The position numbers and the translations under genes were made by a program. Positions 56,482-64,000 of a stretch of 64,000 nucleotides of DNA are shown here, piece by piece. The DNA lies in the NCBI RefSeq assembly GCF_008520305.1, contig NZ_ML703263.1:276100-340099 (forward strand). Direction: 5' to 3'. The notes beneath the pieces are model-generated. The model did no database searches. It was not told the DNA's origin and saw only the letters and a list, made by a program, of their open reading frames with translations. This DNA comes from Mesorhizobium sp. SARCC-RB16n. GTDB lineage: Bacteria > Pseudomonadota > Alphaproteobacteria > Rhizobiales > Rhizobiaceae. Positions within the stretch are counted from its first letter, which is position 1; each line of letters starts with the position of its first letter.

Positions 56482-56581
56482 GGGAGTAGGGGAATAGGGC
56501 AATACGGGAGTAGGGAAAAGAAAATTTCTGGCTGTTGCGGTAGCTTAACATACTCCCCTACTGCCTTACTCCCCTACGCCC
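56482..56581. repeat. Long imperfect inverted repeat between aroC and ribB
   Basis: Arms 56482-56512 and 56551-56581 (31 bases each) are mostly complementary and consist of repeated G-GGAGTAGGG-like units; the loop is 38 bases. The right arm covers the last codons of aroC. In the transcript (minus strand) it would form a large GC-rich hairpin between the two genes. The shape is that of a small interspersed palindromic element. Confidence 0.65.
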
Positions 56582-57674
56582 TCCCCGTCTGTCCTCGATG
56601 ACGCAGATAATGATCGGCAATGGCGCAGGCAACCATCGCCTCGCCGATCGGCACGGCGCGGATGCCGACGCATGGGTCGTGGCGGCCCTTGGTCATAACC
56701 TCGACGTCGTTGCCGTCCCTGTCGATCGACTTTCGCGGCGTCAGAATCGACGAGGTCGGCTTGACGGCGAAACGGGCAACGATCGCCTGGCCGGTCGAGA
56801 TGCCGCCAAGGATGCCGCCGGCATTGTTCGACAGGAACACCGGCTTGCCGTCATTGCCCATCCGCATCTCGTCGGCATTCTGTTCGCCGGTGATGCGGGC
56901 CGCCTCGAAGCCGTTGCCGATCTCGACGCCTTTGACGGCGTTGATCGACATCAAGCCGGATGCGATGTCCTGGTCGAGCTTGGCATAGATCGGCGCACCC
57001 AGGCCCGCCGGAACGCCGTCAGCGACGATCTCGATCACCGCGCCGACCGATGAGCCGGCCTTGCGGATGCCGTCGAGATACTGCGTGAAGACGGGAACGG
57101 AAGCCGGATCCGGGGTGAAGAACGGGTTCTCGGCATCGCCGATGAAATTCCAGTTCCAGTTGGCGCGGTCGATGGACTTCTCGCCCATCGACACCAGCGC
57201 GCCGCGGACCACCATGCCCGGCACTACCTTGCGCGCCAAGGCACCTGCCGCCACCCGCGCCGCTGTTTCGCGGGCCGAGGAGCGGCCGCCGCCGCGATAG
57301 TCGCGTATGCCGTATTTGATGTCATAGGTGTAGTCGGCATGGCCCGGCCGGTACTGGCGGGCGATCTCGCCATAGTCCTTCGAGCGCTGGTCGACATTTT
57401 CGATCAGCATCGAGACCGGCGTGCCGGTGGTGATCATCGTCTCGCCGTCCTCGTCGAGCACGAAGCCCGACAGCACCTTTACTTCGTCCGGCTCGCGGCG
57501 CTGGGTGACGAAGCGCGACTGGCCCGGCCGGCGCTTGTCAAGTTCGGCCTGGATCTCATCGCGCGTGAAGTGGATACCTGGTGGACAGCCGTCGACCACG
57601 CAGCCAAGTGCCGCGCCATGGCTTTCGCCCCAGGTGGTGACGCGGAAAAGATGGCCGAACGTGTTGTGAGACAT
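56574..57674 (-). CDS. aroC: Chorismate synthase
   Basis: 366 residues. Last step of the shikimate pathway, using reduced FMN. Signatures: G-E-S-H-G-x-A-L-G-x-V-V-D-G-x-P-P-G at the start, [18 protein letters not shown] (FMN and substrate arginines) near 130, and the R-x-x-P-S-x-x-x-P-x-x-x-x-x-D-x-x-G pattern late. Its last codons lie in the arm of the inverted repeat described above. ribB is 114 bases downstream. Confidence 0.98.
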   Translation of the reverse strand: MSHNTFGHLFRVTTWGESHGAALGCVVDGCPPGIHFTRDEIQAELDKRRPGQSRFVTQRREPDEVKVLSGFVLDEDGETMITTGTPVSMLIENVDQRSKDYGEIARQYRPGHADYTYDIKYGIRDYRGGGRSSARETAARVAAGALARKVVPGMVVRGALVSMGEKSIDRANWNWNFIGDAENPFFTPDPASVPVFTQYLDGIRKAGSSVGAVIEIVADGVPAGLGAPIYAKLDQDIASGLMSINAVKGVEIGNGFEAARITGEQNADEMRMGNDGKPVFLSNNAGGILGGISTGQAIVARFAVKPTSSILTPRKSIDRDGNDVEVMTKGRHDPCVGIRAVPIGEAMVACAIADHYLRHRGQTGRA

Positions 57675-57858
57675 GGAAAAGCGCCCTGCCCGGCAGCGGA
57701 GCCGGGTGAAGCTTGCCTTCTATTGGCGTTTTTTGCGGTGGTCAAACTGTCATCCCAACCGTTTAAGTTTTGACACATTCGGCTGGTTTCTGCTTTCTTC
57801 CATCCGCCGTTGAGGATCCGCCGCCACAGAGCCGGCGCAATGACCAAAGAGGACGATA

Positions 57859-58122
57859 ATGCGTACCCTGATTGGCGCTGTTGCCGCCACACTCTTGCTT
57901 ACCACCGCCGCGTTCGCCGGCCAGACCGAAGGCCTGATCAAGAAGATCGACAAGGACGCGTTGACGCTGACGCTTGACGATGGAAAATCCTACAAGCTGA
58001 ATGCCGAGACCGATCTCGACGCGCTGAAGCCGGGCATGGACATCGTCATCGCTTACGATGTGACCGATGGCGAAAACGTCGTTACCGACATGCAGTTGCC
58101 GGGAGACAGCGACACGAACTAG
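57859..58122 (+). CDS. DUF1344 small periplasmic protein
   Basis: 87 residues. Signal peptide (M-R-T-L-I-G-A-V-A-A-T-L-L-L-T-T-A-A-F-A) and a short beta-rich domain with T-E-G-L-I-K-K-I-D-K-D-A-L-T-L-T-L-D-D-G-K-S-Y-x-L, the DUF1344 pattern. Function unknown; members occur widely in Rhizobiales. AGAGGACGATA precedes the ATG. It converges on the histidine-phosphatase gene with 22 bases between. Confidence 0.9.
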   Translation: MRTLIGAVAATLLLTTAAFAGQTEGLIKKIDKDALTLTLDDGKSYKLNAETDLDALKPGMDIVIAYDVTDGENVVTDMQLPGDSDTN

Positions 58123-58144
58123 GAGTTGGCCTCCACTAGGCGTC

Positions 58145-58732
58145 CTAGAGCCACTCCAGGCTCTGACCTTCAAGTTTGAGCACGCGATCCTGCGGTATCT
58201 CCAGATTCGCGGCCTCGTCCTCCGGCATATCAAGCACGAAGCGAAACAGGGTGCGCATGACACCGCCATGCGTGACACAGATGGTCTTGCGGTCGATCTC
58301 GTCGAAGCAGGGCTTCACCCGTTCGAGCAGCATCTGATAACTCTCGGCACCTTCACCCGGCGGCTGAAAATTCCATTTGTCGCGAGCACGCGTCCTGCTT
58401 GCCCCCGGAGACCGCGTCTCGAGCTCGGCAAAGGTAAAACCCTGCCAATCACCGAAATTGACTTCAACGAGCCTGATATCGGTTCGATAGGCGAGCGGAT
58501 CGAGTTTCATGACGGCGCGAATGCGTTCCATCGTCTCGCGCGTCCGCCTCATTGGGCTGGCGACGAAGTCGAATTCCTTGGGATCGCCGACGAGTTCAGC
58601 CAGCCGATGGCCGTTTCCGGTCGCCTGTTCGCGGCCGAGAGCATTGAGATCGGTGTCGGCCTGGCCCTGAAGCCGGAACTCGGCGTTCCACGCGGTCTGG
58701 CCGTGGCGCACGATATAAACCAGCGGGTACAT
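58145..58732 (-). CDS. Histidine phosphatase (phosphoglycerate mutase family)
   Basis: 195 residues. The catalytic motif V-R-H-G-Q-T-x-W-N is intact at residues 8-16, R58-region A-S-P-M-R-R-T-R-E-T-M, and the second His in V-T-H-G-G-V-M-R-T. Compare the T-H-P variant at 26451-27023. Family members include cofactor-dependent mutases, fructose-2,6-bisphosphatase and general phosphatases; a broad-specificity phosphatase is the likeliest. fabI is next upstream (49 bases), the same order as in many rhizobia. Confidence 0.93.
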   Translation of the reverse strand: MYPLVYIVRHGQTAWNAEFRLQGQADTDLNALGREQATGNGHRLAELVGDPKEFDFVASPMRRTRETMERIRAVMKLDPLAYRTDIRLVEVNFGDWQGFTFAELETRSPGASRTRARDKWNFQPPGEGAESYQMLLERVKPCFDEIDRKTICVTHGGVMRTLFRFVLDMPEDEAANLEIPQDRVLKLEGQSLEWL

Positions 58733-58781
58733 CAGCTCTTCCGGAGATCGGGCCAGGGCCTGGACGGAGGATAGGAGAGAA

Positions 58782-59600
58782 CTAATCCTTGACCGTCGAA
58801 ATATCAGGCGCGTCGACCGCCTTCATGCCGACGACATGATAGCCGGAATCGACATGGTGCACCTCGCCAGTGACGCCACGCGACAGGTCGGATAGGAAAT
58901 AGACGCCGGAATCGCCGACTTCTTCCTGCGTGACCGTCTGTTTCAGCGGCGAATTATATTCGTTCCACTTCAGGATGTAGCGGAAATCGCCGATGCCGGA
59001 GGCTGCCAGCGTCTTGATCGGGCCGGCGGAAATGGCGTTGACGCGGATCTTCTTGGCGCCGAGATCAACCGCCAGATAACGCACGCTGGCCTCCAGTGCC
59101 GCCTTGGCGACGCCCATGACGTTATAGTGCGGCATCACCTTCTCGGCGCCGTAATAGGTCAGCGTCAGCAGCGAACCGCCCTCGGTCATCAGCGCTTCGG
59201 CGCGCTTGGCGATGGTGGTGAAGGAATAGACCGAAATGTCCATGGTGCGCAGGAAATTGTCGCGCGTCGTCTCGACATAGCGGCCCGTCAGCTCGTCCTT
59301 GTCGGAAAAAGCGATGGCGTGGACGAGGAAGTCGAGCTTACCCCAATGCTTGGCGACATTGGCGAAAACCTCGTCCAGGCTCGCCGGATCGGTGACGTCG
59401 CAATGGCCGGCGACAAAGGCGCCCAGCTCCGCCGCGAGCGGCTCGACCCGCTTCTTGAAGGCTTCGCCCTGATAGGTCAGTGCGATCTCGGCGCCGTGAT
59501 CGACGCAGGCCTTAGCAATGCCATAGGCGATCGACCTGTTATTGGCGACGCCAAGAATAAGGCCGCGCTTGCCGGCCATTAGGCCCTGTCCACCCGCCAT
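58782..59600 (-). CDS. fabI: Enoyl-[acyl-carrier-protein] reductase [NADH]
   Basis: 272 residues from ATG 59600 (GGAGAG upstream). Completes each fatty-acid elongation cycle. An SDR fold with L-G-V-A-N-N-R-S-I-A-Y-G-I-A (FabI-type cofactor loop), and the catalytic Y-x6-K pair in Y-N-V-M-G-V-A-K. The preceding tyrosine of the Y-Y-G-A-E-K segment is also present. It is preceded by a DnaJ-like gene 104 bases upstream. Confidence 0.97.
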   Translation of the reverse strand: MAGGQGLMAGKRGLILGVANNRSIAYGIAKACVDHGAEIALTYQGEAFKKRVEPLAAELGAFVAGHCDVTDPASLDEVFANVAKHWGKLDFLVHAIAFSDKDELTGRYVETTRDNFLRTMDISVYSFTTIAKRAEALMTEGGSLLTLTYYGAEKVMPHYNVMGVAKAALEASVRYLAVDLGAKKIRVNAISAGPIKTLAASGIGDFRYILKWNEYNSPLKQTVTQEEVGDSGVYFLSDLSRGVTGEVHHVDSGYHVVGMKAVDAPDISTVKD

Positions 59601-59704
59601 GTCAGCGCTCTCCGCAAGGTTTCTGCTTTGTGGAGTGCCTATCGCACAGGCACACAGCCCCTTCAAGCGTTCAAACCGGACAGTTCGGGGGACAAAGCTC
59701 TCGA

Positions 59705-60637
59705 TCAGCCTTTTTGGCCGCGCAACAGCGATTCGAGCGCGCTGTCGCCGCCTTCCGGCAGCATGATGCGGACATGGGCATAGAGATCACCATGGCCGCC
59801 GGCCTTTTCCGGCAGGCCCCTGCCCTTGAGCCGCAGGACCTTGTCCGAACTCGACCAGGCGGGCACGTTGACCGCGAGCCTGCCGGTCGGCGTCTCCACC
59901 GGCACCTTGGCGCCCAGCACCGCATCCGCCAGCGACACCGGCAGATCGGCATGCAGGTCACGGCCCTCGATGCGGTAGCGCGGATGCCGGCGGATGTGGA
60001 TCTTGACCAATGCGTCGCCGGGCTGGCCCGGCCCCTGCTCGCCCTGCCCCTTCAGCCGGATGGTCTGGCCATCCTCGACATAGGCCGGCAACTTGACCGC
60101 CACCTTGCGCCCGTCAGGGAACATCGCCGTGACCTTTTCGGCGTTCGCCGCCTCCTCGATGGTGACGTCGAGCGTGACGTTCAGATCGGCTGCTGTCGCA
60201 GGCTGGCGTCGGTCGCCCTGGCCTGGGCCGCGCGCGCCGGAGAAGGCGTCGCCGAAAATCTGGCTGAAGATATCGCTATTGCCGTCGAACGGATCACCGC
60301 CGGGACGGCCCGAGCGGAACTCGAAGCGCGAGCCGCCGGCTCCCTGTTGCTGGCGGCGAAACCCGGCAAAGGGGTCGCCGCCGCCGGCCGCACCCTCAAA
60401 GCCCTGGAAACGCGGCTTGCCGTCGGCGTCGATCTCGCCACGATCGAAAGCGGCACGGTTCTTCTCGTCGCCTATGACCTCATAGGCCTGATTGGCCGCG
60501 GCAAAACGATCCTTCGCCTTCGGATCATTCGGATTCTGGTCCGGATGATGCTTCTTGGCGAGTTTCCGGTACGCCGATTTTATGTCCTTGGCCGATGCGT
60601 TCTTTGCAACGCCCAGCACCTCATACGGGTCGCGCAT
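59705..60637 (-). CDS. DnaJ/CbpA-like co-chaperone
   Basis: 310 residues. A J domain at residues 1-70 has the H-P-D tripeptide (K-K-H-H-P-D-Q-N). A Gly/Phe-rich region (90-125) and two beta-rich C-terminal substrate-binding domains follow. The zinc-finger cysteines of DnaJ are absent, so this is a class B J-protein (CbpA/DjlA-like). It stimulates DnaK ATPase. No grpE/dnaK in the window. [18 protein letters not shown] is the diagnostic DnaJ C-terminal segment. Confidence 0.95.
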   Translation of the reverse strand: MRDPYEVLGVAKNASAKDIKSAYRKLAKKHHPDQNPNDPKAKDRFAAANQAYEVIGDEKNRAAFDRGEIDADGKPRFQGFEGAAGGGDPFAGFRRQQQGAGGSRFEFRSGRPGGDPFDGNSDIFSQIFGDAFSGARGPGQGDRRQPATAADLNVTLDVTIEEAANAEKVTAMFPDGRKVAVKLPAYVEDGQTIRLKGQGEQGPGQPGDALVKIHIRRHPRYRIEGRDLHADLPVSLADAVLGAKVPVETPTGRLAVNVPAWSSSDKVLRLKGRGLPEKAGGHGDLYAHVRIMLPEGGDSALESLLRGQKG

Positions 60638-60737
60638 GCGTTCTGCCCTGGAGTAGGAGTGAGTTCATACTTGCTCCCTATATGCGCTCGCATAGGAAGA
60701 AATTCCAGTAGCGGACCGTCATATCAAAGGCAGAAAA

Positions 60738-61199
60738 TCAGAGTGCCTTGAAGCCCTGCATGCGCCAGCCGCCGGCACTGGCAAGGCAGAGTTCGCCCTC
60801 GAACATGGCAACGCCGTCAAAGCTCTCGCGCGAAGCCTTGAAGCGGCGGCACGTCTGACCGCTATCCTTCAATTCCGCCAGTTCGGTGATGGAGCCGCGC
60901 GACCCGGTGCCGGCATTCGCCCACGGCACGGCCTGGCCACCGAGTTGTTCGATGTCGGCGGAGGACACCGCATTGCCGATCGTCGTCTGGTCGGAGTCGC
61001 GATCCGAATCGGCCGGCTTGGCTGATGCCGATGTGCTGCTGGTCAGGATCGAGCGGTCGACTTCGGCCTTCTCCAGGCTGAAACCACCCGCGCCGCAGCC
61101 AGCAAGCGGCAGAACGATTGCCACGATCGCCGCTTTCGCGCTGGCTGAAGCGATAACGCCCCATTGCCTGCTGTCAAAAGCTTGCGCGATACGCGACAA
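60738..61199 (-). CDS. Small lipoprotein, RT0821/Lpp0805-like
   Basis: 153 residues if started at TTG 61199, which has GGGAGG 7 bases upstream. The start gives a signal with I-V-L-P-L-A-G-C, so lipidation at that cysteine. The mature region has a helix D-R-S-I-L-T, then a conserved-looking S-D-Q-T-T-I-G-N-A-V and a C-terminal beta domain with two cysteines (Q-T-C-R-R-F and E-L-C-L-A-S). Proteins of this size and pattern are called RT0821/Lpp0805 surface proteins. It is divergent from pdxH with 40 bases between starts. No ATG start preserves the signal. Confidence 0.7.
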   Translation of the reverse strand: MSRIAQAFDSRQWGVIASASAKAAIVAIVLPLAGCGAGGFSLEKAEVDRSILTSSTSASAKPADSDRDSDQTTIGNAVSSADIEQLGGQAVPWANAGTGSRGSITELAELKDSGQTCRRFKASRESFDGVAMFEGELCLASAGGWRMQGFKAL

Positions 61200-61239
61200 T
61201 CGGCAACCTCCCTGATCTCGTGACAATTTGAGAAAAACT

Positions 61240-61857
61240 ATGAGTGACACAGAGTTAACAACCAGTGACTTTACCGAAGCGGCCGAGCCGTTTCGCCTCT
61301 TTGCCGCATGGCTGGACGACGCCACCAAGAGCGAAATCAATGACGCCAATGGCGTGGCATTGGCGACCGTCGATGCAGAAGGCATGCCGGATGTGCGGAT
61401 GGTGCTGCTCAAGGGGTTCGATGAAAGCGGCTTTGTGTTCTACACGAATTTCGAGAGCGCCAAGGGCCAGGAGATTCTAGGCAGCATGAAGGCGGCGATG
61501 TGTTTCCACTGGAAATCGCTGCGCCGTCAGGTACGGGTGCGCGGACCCGTGGAGATCGTCGGCGATGCCGAAGCCGATGCCTATTACGCGACGCGGCCGC
61601 GCGGCAGCCGCATCGGCGCCTGGGCCTCGAAGCAATCGCGACCGCTGGAAAGCCGCTTCGCGTTGGAAAAGGCAGTTGCCGAATACACGGCGCGCTATGC
61701 CATCGGCGAGATCCCGCGACCGAAACATTGGTCGGGCTTTCGCATCGTGCCGAAGACGATCGAATTCTGGCATGACAGGCCGTTCCGGCTACATGACCGG
61801 ATGGTATTTTCCCGCAATGCGGCAGGCGGCTGGGACAAGGCCAGACTCTATCCCTGA
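61240..61857 (+). CDS. pdxH: Pyridoxamine 5'-phosphate oxidase
   Basis: 205 residues from ATG 61240; TTG 61228 is possible but not needed. Oxidises pyridoxine/pyridoxamine 5'-phosphate to PLP with FMN. Signatures: M-V-L-L-K-G-F-D-E-x-G-F-V-F-Y-T-N, C-F-H-W-K-x-L-x-R-Q-V-R-V-x-G (FMN phosphate site) and the tail W-S-G-F-R-I-x-P-x-x-I-E-F-W, F-R-L-H-D-R. Family length is standard. It converges on the crotonase gene with 9 bases between. Confidence 0.97.
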   Translation: MSDTELTTSDFTEAAEPFRLFAAWLDDATKSEINDANGVALATVDAEGMPDVRMVLLKGFDESGFVFYTNFESAKGQEILGSMKAAMCFHWKSLRRQVRVRGPVEIVGDAEADAYYATRPRGSRIGAWASKQSRPLESRFALEKAVAEYTARYAIGEIPRPKHWSGFRIVPKTIEFWHDRPFRLHDRMVFSRNAAGGWDKARLYP

Positions 61858-61866
61858 AAAGGAGCC

Positions 61867-62619
61867 TCAGCCCTTTTTCCTGGTCATGAATGCCGTGAGG
61901 GCCGCGCGCGCCTCATCGGATTTCAGCCGCTCGCGGAAATGCTCGCTCTCAACTCCAATGCGGGCGACCAGATCGTCGCGTGAGCCACGCATCAGGTCTC
62001 GCGCGATTCTAAGTGCCTGCGGGGGCTTGGCCGCGATCTGGCCGGCCGACGAGAGAACCGATGCCTCCAGAGCGCCCTCCTCGACCACCTCGTAGATCAG
62101 TCCGGCAGCCTTCGCTCGCTCGGCCGAAAAGCCTTCACCAAGACCGAGAAGGGCGAAAGCGCCCTGCTGGCCCAGGATGCGCGGCGCCAAAAGGCTCGAT
62201 CCCGCCTCGGGCACCAGGCCGAGATCGACGAAAGGTGTCCTGAACACGGTGCGTGGCGTGGCGAAGGTCAGGTCGCAATGCAGGTTGATCGTGGTGCCGA
62301 TGCCGACCGCGATGCCGTCGACGCCTGAGACGATCGGCTTTTCGACCCCCGCCAGCGCCAGCAGGAAATCCCAGACCTCCGTGCCACCATCGCCGCCGGT
62401 GGCCACGACCATGAAGTCGGCAAGGTCGTTGCCGGAGGAGAAGGCACCTGGCACGCCGAGAAAGACATGGACGCGGACCGCCGGATCGGCGTCGCCTTCG
62501 GCAAGGGCCGCCGACATCTTGGCATACATGGCGCGCGTCAGCGCGTTCTTCTTGTCCGGGCGGTTCATGCGGATGATCTGGATGGCGCCCTGGCGCTCGA
62601 CGAGGATGTGGTCTGTCAC
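61867..62619 (-). CDS. Crotonase-fold enzyme, Delta3-Delta2-enoyl-CoA isomerase-like
   Basis: 250 residues. Crotonase fold with oxyanion-hole segment F-S-S-G-N-D-L-A-D-F and D-G-I-A-V-G-I-G-T-T. The first catalytic glutamate of enoyl-CoA hydratases is not evident in the A-V-G-I-G segment, but the second is kept in P-E-A-G-S-S-L-L. F-S-S-G-N-D-L is typical of ECI2/PECI-type isomerases that move a double bond during oxidation of unsaturated fatty acids. It directly follows an acyl-CoA dehydrogenase gene (19-base gap), a beta-oxidation context. Confidence 0.88.
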   Translation of the reverse strand: MTDHILVERQGAIQIIRMNRPDKKNALTRAMYAKMSAALAEGDADPAVRVHVFLGVPGAFSSGNDLADFMVVATGGDGGTEVWDFLLALAGVEKPIVSGVDGIAVGIGTTINLHCDLTFATPRTVFRTPFVDLGLVPEAGSSLLAPRILGQQGAFALLGLGEGFSAERAKAAGLIYEVVEEGALEASVLSSAGQIAAKPPQALRIARDLMRGSRDDLVARIGVESEHFRERLKSDEARAALTAFMTRKKG

Positions 62620-62638
62620 GGTCTTTTCCTTGTGAAGG

Positions 62639-64000
62639 TCAGGCAGAAATCAGCGCCTTGCCGGCAGCGGCCAGGCTTCCGGCGCCGTCGATGACGCGCT
62701 CCTTCAAAGCCCTGACTTCGCCGAGCAGGTTTTCGGCGAAGAAGCGGCAAAGCGCGATGCGGCCCTGGTCGGCAAGAGCGGCCCGCGCCAGATAGGCGCC
62801 GCCGGCGGCAAGCGAGATCAGCCTGAGATAAGGCGTCGCACCCGCCAGCGCCTCCTCCGTCCGGCCGTCGGCCGACAGCTTTTGCAGGAAGCGCGTCGCC
62901 TGTGTCAGATCGTCAAGTGCCGTGCCGATGGCATCGGCGGTGCGGCCGAAGCCCTCCAGATTTGAAGTGCGCACCACGTTTGCTACCGCGGCGAGTTCAT
63001 CGATGAAACCATACACATGCTCGCCGCCACCGAGCGGCAGCTTGCGCATCACCAGATCGATCGCCTGGATGCCGTTGGTGCCCTCGTAGATCGGCGCGAT
63101 GCGGGCGTCGCGGTAGAGCGCCGCCGCGCCCGTCTCCTCGATGAAGCCCATGCCGCCATGCACCTGGACGCCGAGCGAAGCGACCTCGACGCCGATATCG
63201 GTGGAAAAGGCCTTGGCCAGCGGCGTCAACAGGTTGGCACGGTCGCGCCAATGCACCGCCTCGTCACCAGACGACACGCGCGCGAGATCGATGGCGTGCG
63301 CACAGGAATAGCTGATCGCCCGCGCAATCTGTGTCAGCGCCTTCATGGTCAGGAGATTGCGCTGCACGTCCGGGTGATGGACGATCGGTGCCATGCCGGC
63401 GCCATCAAAGCTCGCCGCCTTGCCCTGGCGGCGCTCATTGGCATAGGCGGTCGCCTTCTGGGTCGCGGCTTCCGCCACCGCGACGCCCTGCATGCCGACG
63501 CAAAGCCGCGCATTATTCATCATGGTGAACATGCAGGCGAGGCCTTTGTTCTCCTCGCCGATCAGCCAGCCGATCGCACCCGGCTGGGCGCCCTGAAAGC
63601 CGTCGCCATAGATCATGGTGCAGGTCGGCGAGGCATGGATGCCGAGCTTGTGCTCAAGGCCGGAACAGAAGAGGTCGTTGCGCGCGCCGAGCGAGCCGTC
63701 ATCGCCGACCAGGAACTTCGGCACCAGGAACAGCGAGATGCCGCGCGTGCCGGCAGGCGCATCGGGAAGCCGCGCCAGCACCAGATGGATGATGTTGTCG
63801 GTGAAATCGTGCTCGCCGTAAGTGATGAAGATCTTCTGGCCGAAGATGCGGTAGGTGCCGTCGCCGGCTGGCTCGGCGCGGCTACGCAGGGCAGCGAGGT
63901 CCGATCCGGCCTGCGGCTCGGTCAGGTTCATCGTGCCCATCCATTCGCCGGAGACGAGCTTTGCCAGATATTTGGCCTTGAGTTCCTCCGAGGCGTGCTT
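62639..64000 (-). CDS. Acyl-CoA dehydrogenase, 3' part (5' end beyond the window)
   Basis: 454 residues are visible; the frame is open through base 64000, so the start is outside. FAD-binding L-T-E-P-Q-A-G-S-D-L-A and F-I-T-Y-G-E-H-D are in the middle domain; the C-terminal region has R-I-A-P-I-Y-E-G-T-N-G-I-Q, the catalytic-glutamate region of long ACADs, plus the extra C-terminal domain (about 120 residues) of the ~590-residue class (AcdA/DmdC-like). Substrate cannot be fixed. The gene is followed by the isomerase-like crotonase, suggesting fatty-acid or branched-acid catabolism. Confidence 0.93.
   Translation of the reverse strand, partial: KHASEELKAKYLAKLVSGEWMGTMNLTEPQAGSDLAALRSRAEPAGDGTYRIFGQKIFITYGEHDFTDNIIHLVLARLPDAPAGTRGISLFLVPKFLVGDDGSLGARNDLFCSGLEHKLGIHASPTCTMIYGDGFQGAQPGAIGWLIGEENKGLACMFTMMNNARLCVGMQGVAVAEAATQKATAYANERRQGKAASFDGAGMAPIVHHPDVQRNLLTMKALTQIARAISYSCAHAIDLARVSSGDEAVHWRDRANLLTPLAKAFSTDIGVEVASLGVQVHGGMGFIEETGAAALYRDARIAPIYEGTNGIQAIDLVMRKLPLGGGEHVYGFIDELAAVANVVRTSNLEGFGRTADAIGTALDDLTQATRFLQKLSADGRTEEALAGATPYLRLISLAAGGAYLARAALADQGRIALCRFFAENLLGEVRALKERVIDGAGSLAAAGKALISA

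Noticed and set aside
56460-56573. FMN riboswitch before ribB
   Set aside because: The conserved RFN blocks are not present; the space is filled by the inverted repeat.

Overview
The window reads as a piece of an alphaproteobacterial chromosome of the Hyphomicrobiales, most likely Mesorhizobium or a close relative. The reasons are: high GC coding with dense use of both strands; a CcrM-type cell-cycle DNA methyltransferase; an aa3 cytochrome oxidase cluster running into surf1-ispH-thrB-rnhA; the smc-dsbA-DUF721/mutY block; an IalB-family protein; a TldD protease; and a BluB with its own cobalamin riboswitch. The species call is inference from gene content. No tRNA, rRNA, CRISPR array, insertion sequence or integrase was seen.

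Layout. 1-5.3 kb: the 3' end of a very large type I-secreted VCBS/RTX surface protein, then a compact run of exported proteins (small Cys-rich protein, periplasmic-binding lipoprotein, SNase-like protein) and a membrane protein with a degenerate GGDEF domain. 5.5-14.3 kb: genome maintenance (smc, DsbA-like lipoprotein, DciA-like DUF721, mutY, ccrM) plus two HAD phosphatases. 14.4-18.9 kb: a cupin, a winged-helix/TolB-like/TPR regulator, a lipoprotein and threonine synthase. 18.9-26.5 kb: M16 peptidase, GNAT acetyltransferase, PAS-GGDEF-EAL protein, YqgE, DsbD-N-like protein, peroxiredoxin, DUF2938. 26.5-36.7 kb: a long minus-strand cluster, ctaC-ctaD-ctaB-coxF-ctaG-ctaE followed by an L,D-transpeptidase, DUF983, surf1, ispH, thrB, rnhA and a phosphatase-fold gene.

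37-43.5 kb: ialB and tldD, then a block that looks accessory. It holds a sirtuin gene truncated after about 14 recognisable codons, a transglutaminase-like cysteine protease, a PsiF-like peptide and an 815-residue caspase-fold protein that has lost both catalytic residues. 43.6-51.2 kb: rlmD-like methyltransferase, tlyA, GFA protein, dxs, pirin, DUF2277, xseB and a histone-deacetylase-family enzyme. 51.3-56.5 kb: cobalamin riboswitch and bluB, a polytopic membrane protein, a TetR/MFS pair around three copies of one palindrome, and ribB. 56.5-64 kb: aroC, DUF1344, phosphoglycerate mutase family, fabI, a DnaJ-like protein, a lipoprotein, pdxH, an enoyl-CoA isomerase-like crotonase and the 3' part of an acyl-CoA dehydrogenase.

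How the genes fit together: the ctaC-surf1 set builds one respiratory oxidase (subunits I-III, heme O synthesis, copper delivery, assembly). thrC and thrB serve threonine synthesis; dxs and ispH open and close the MEP isoprenoid route; bluB, ribB and pdxH supply cofactors. The least ordinary items are the pseudo-caspase beside a broken sirtuin, the triple operator of the TetR/MFS pair, a BluB reading frame that runs 148 bases into the opposing gene, a 19-bp tandem duplication that doubles the DUF983 start, and several hairpins and repeats inside otherwise conserved operons. No clearly new multi-gene system could be established from sequence alone.
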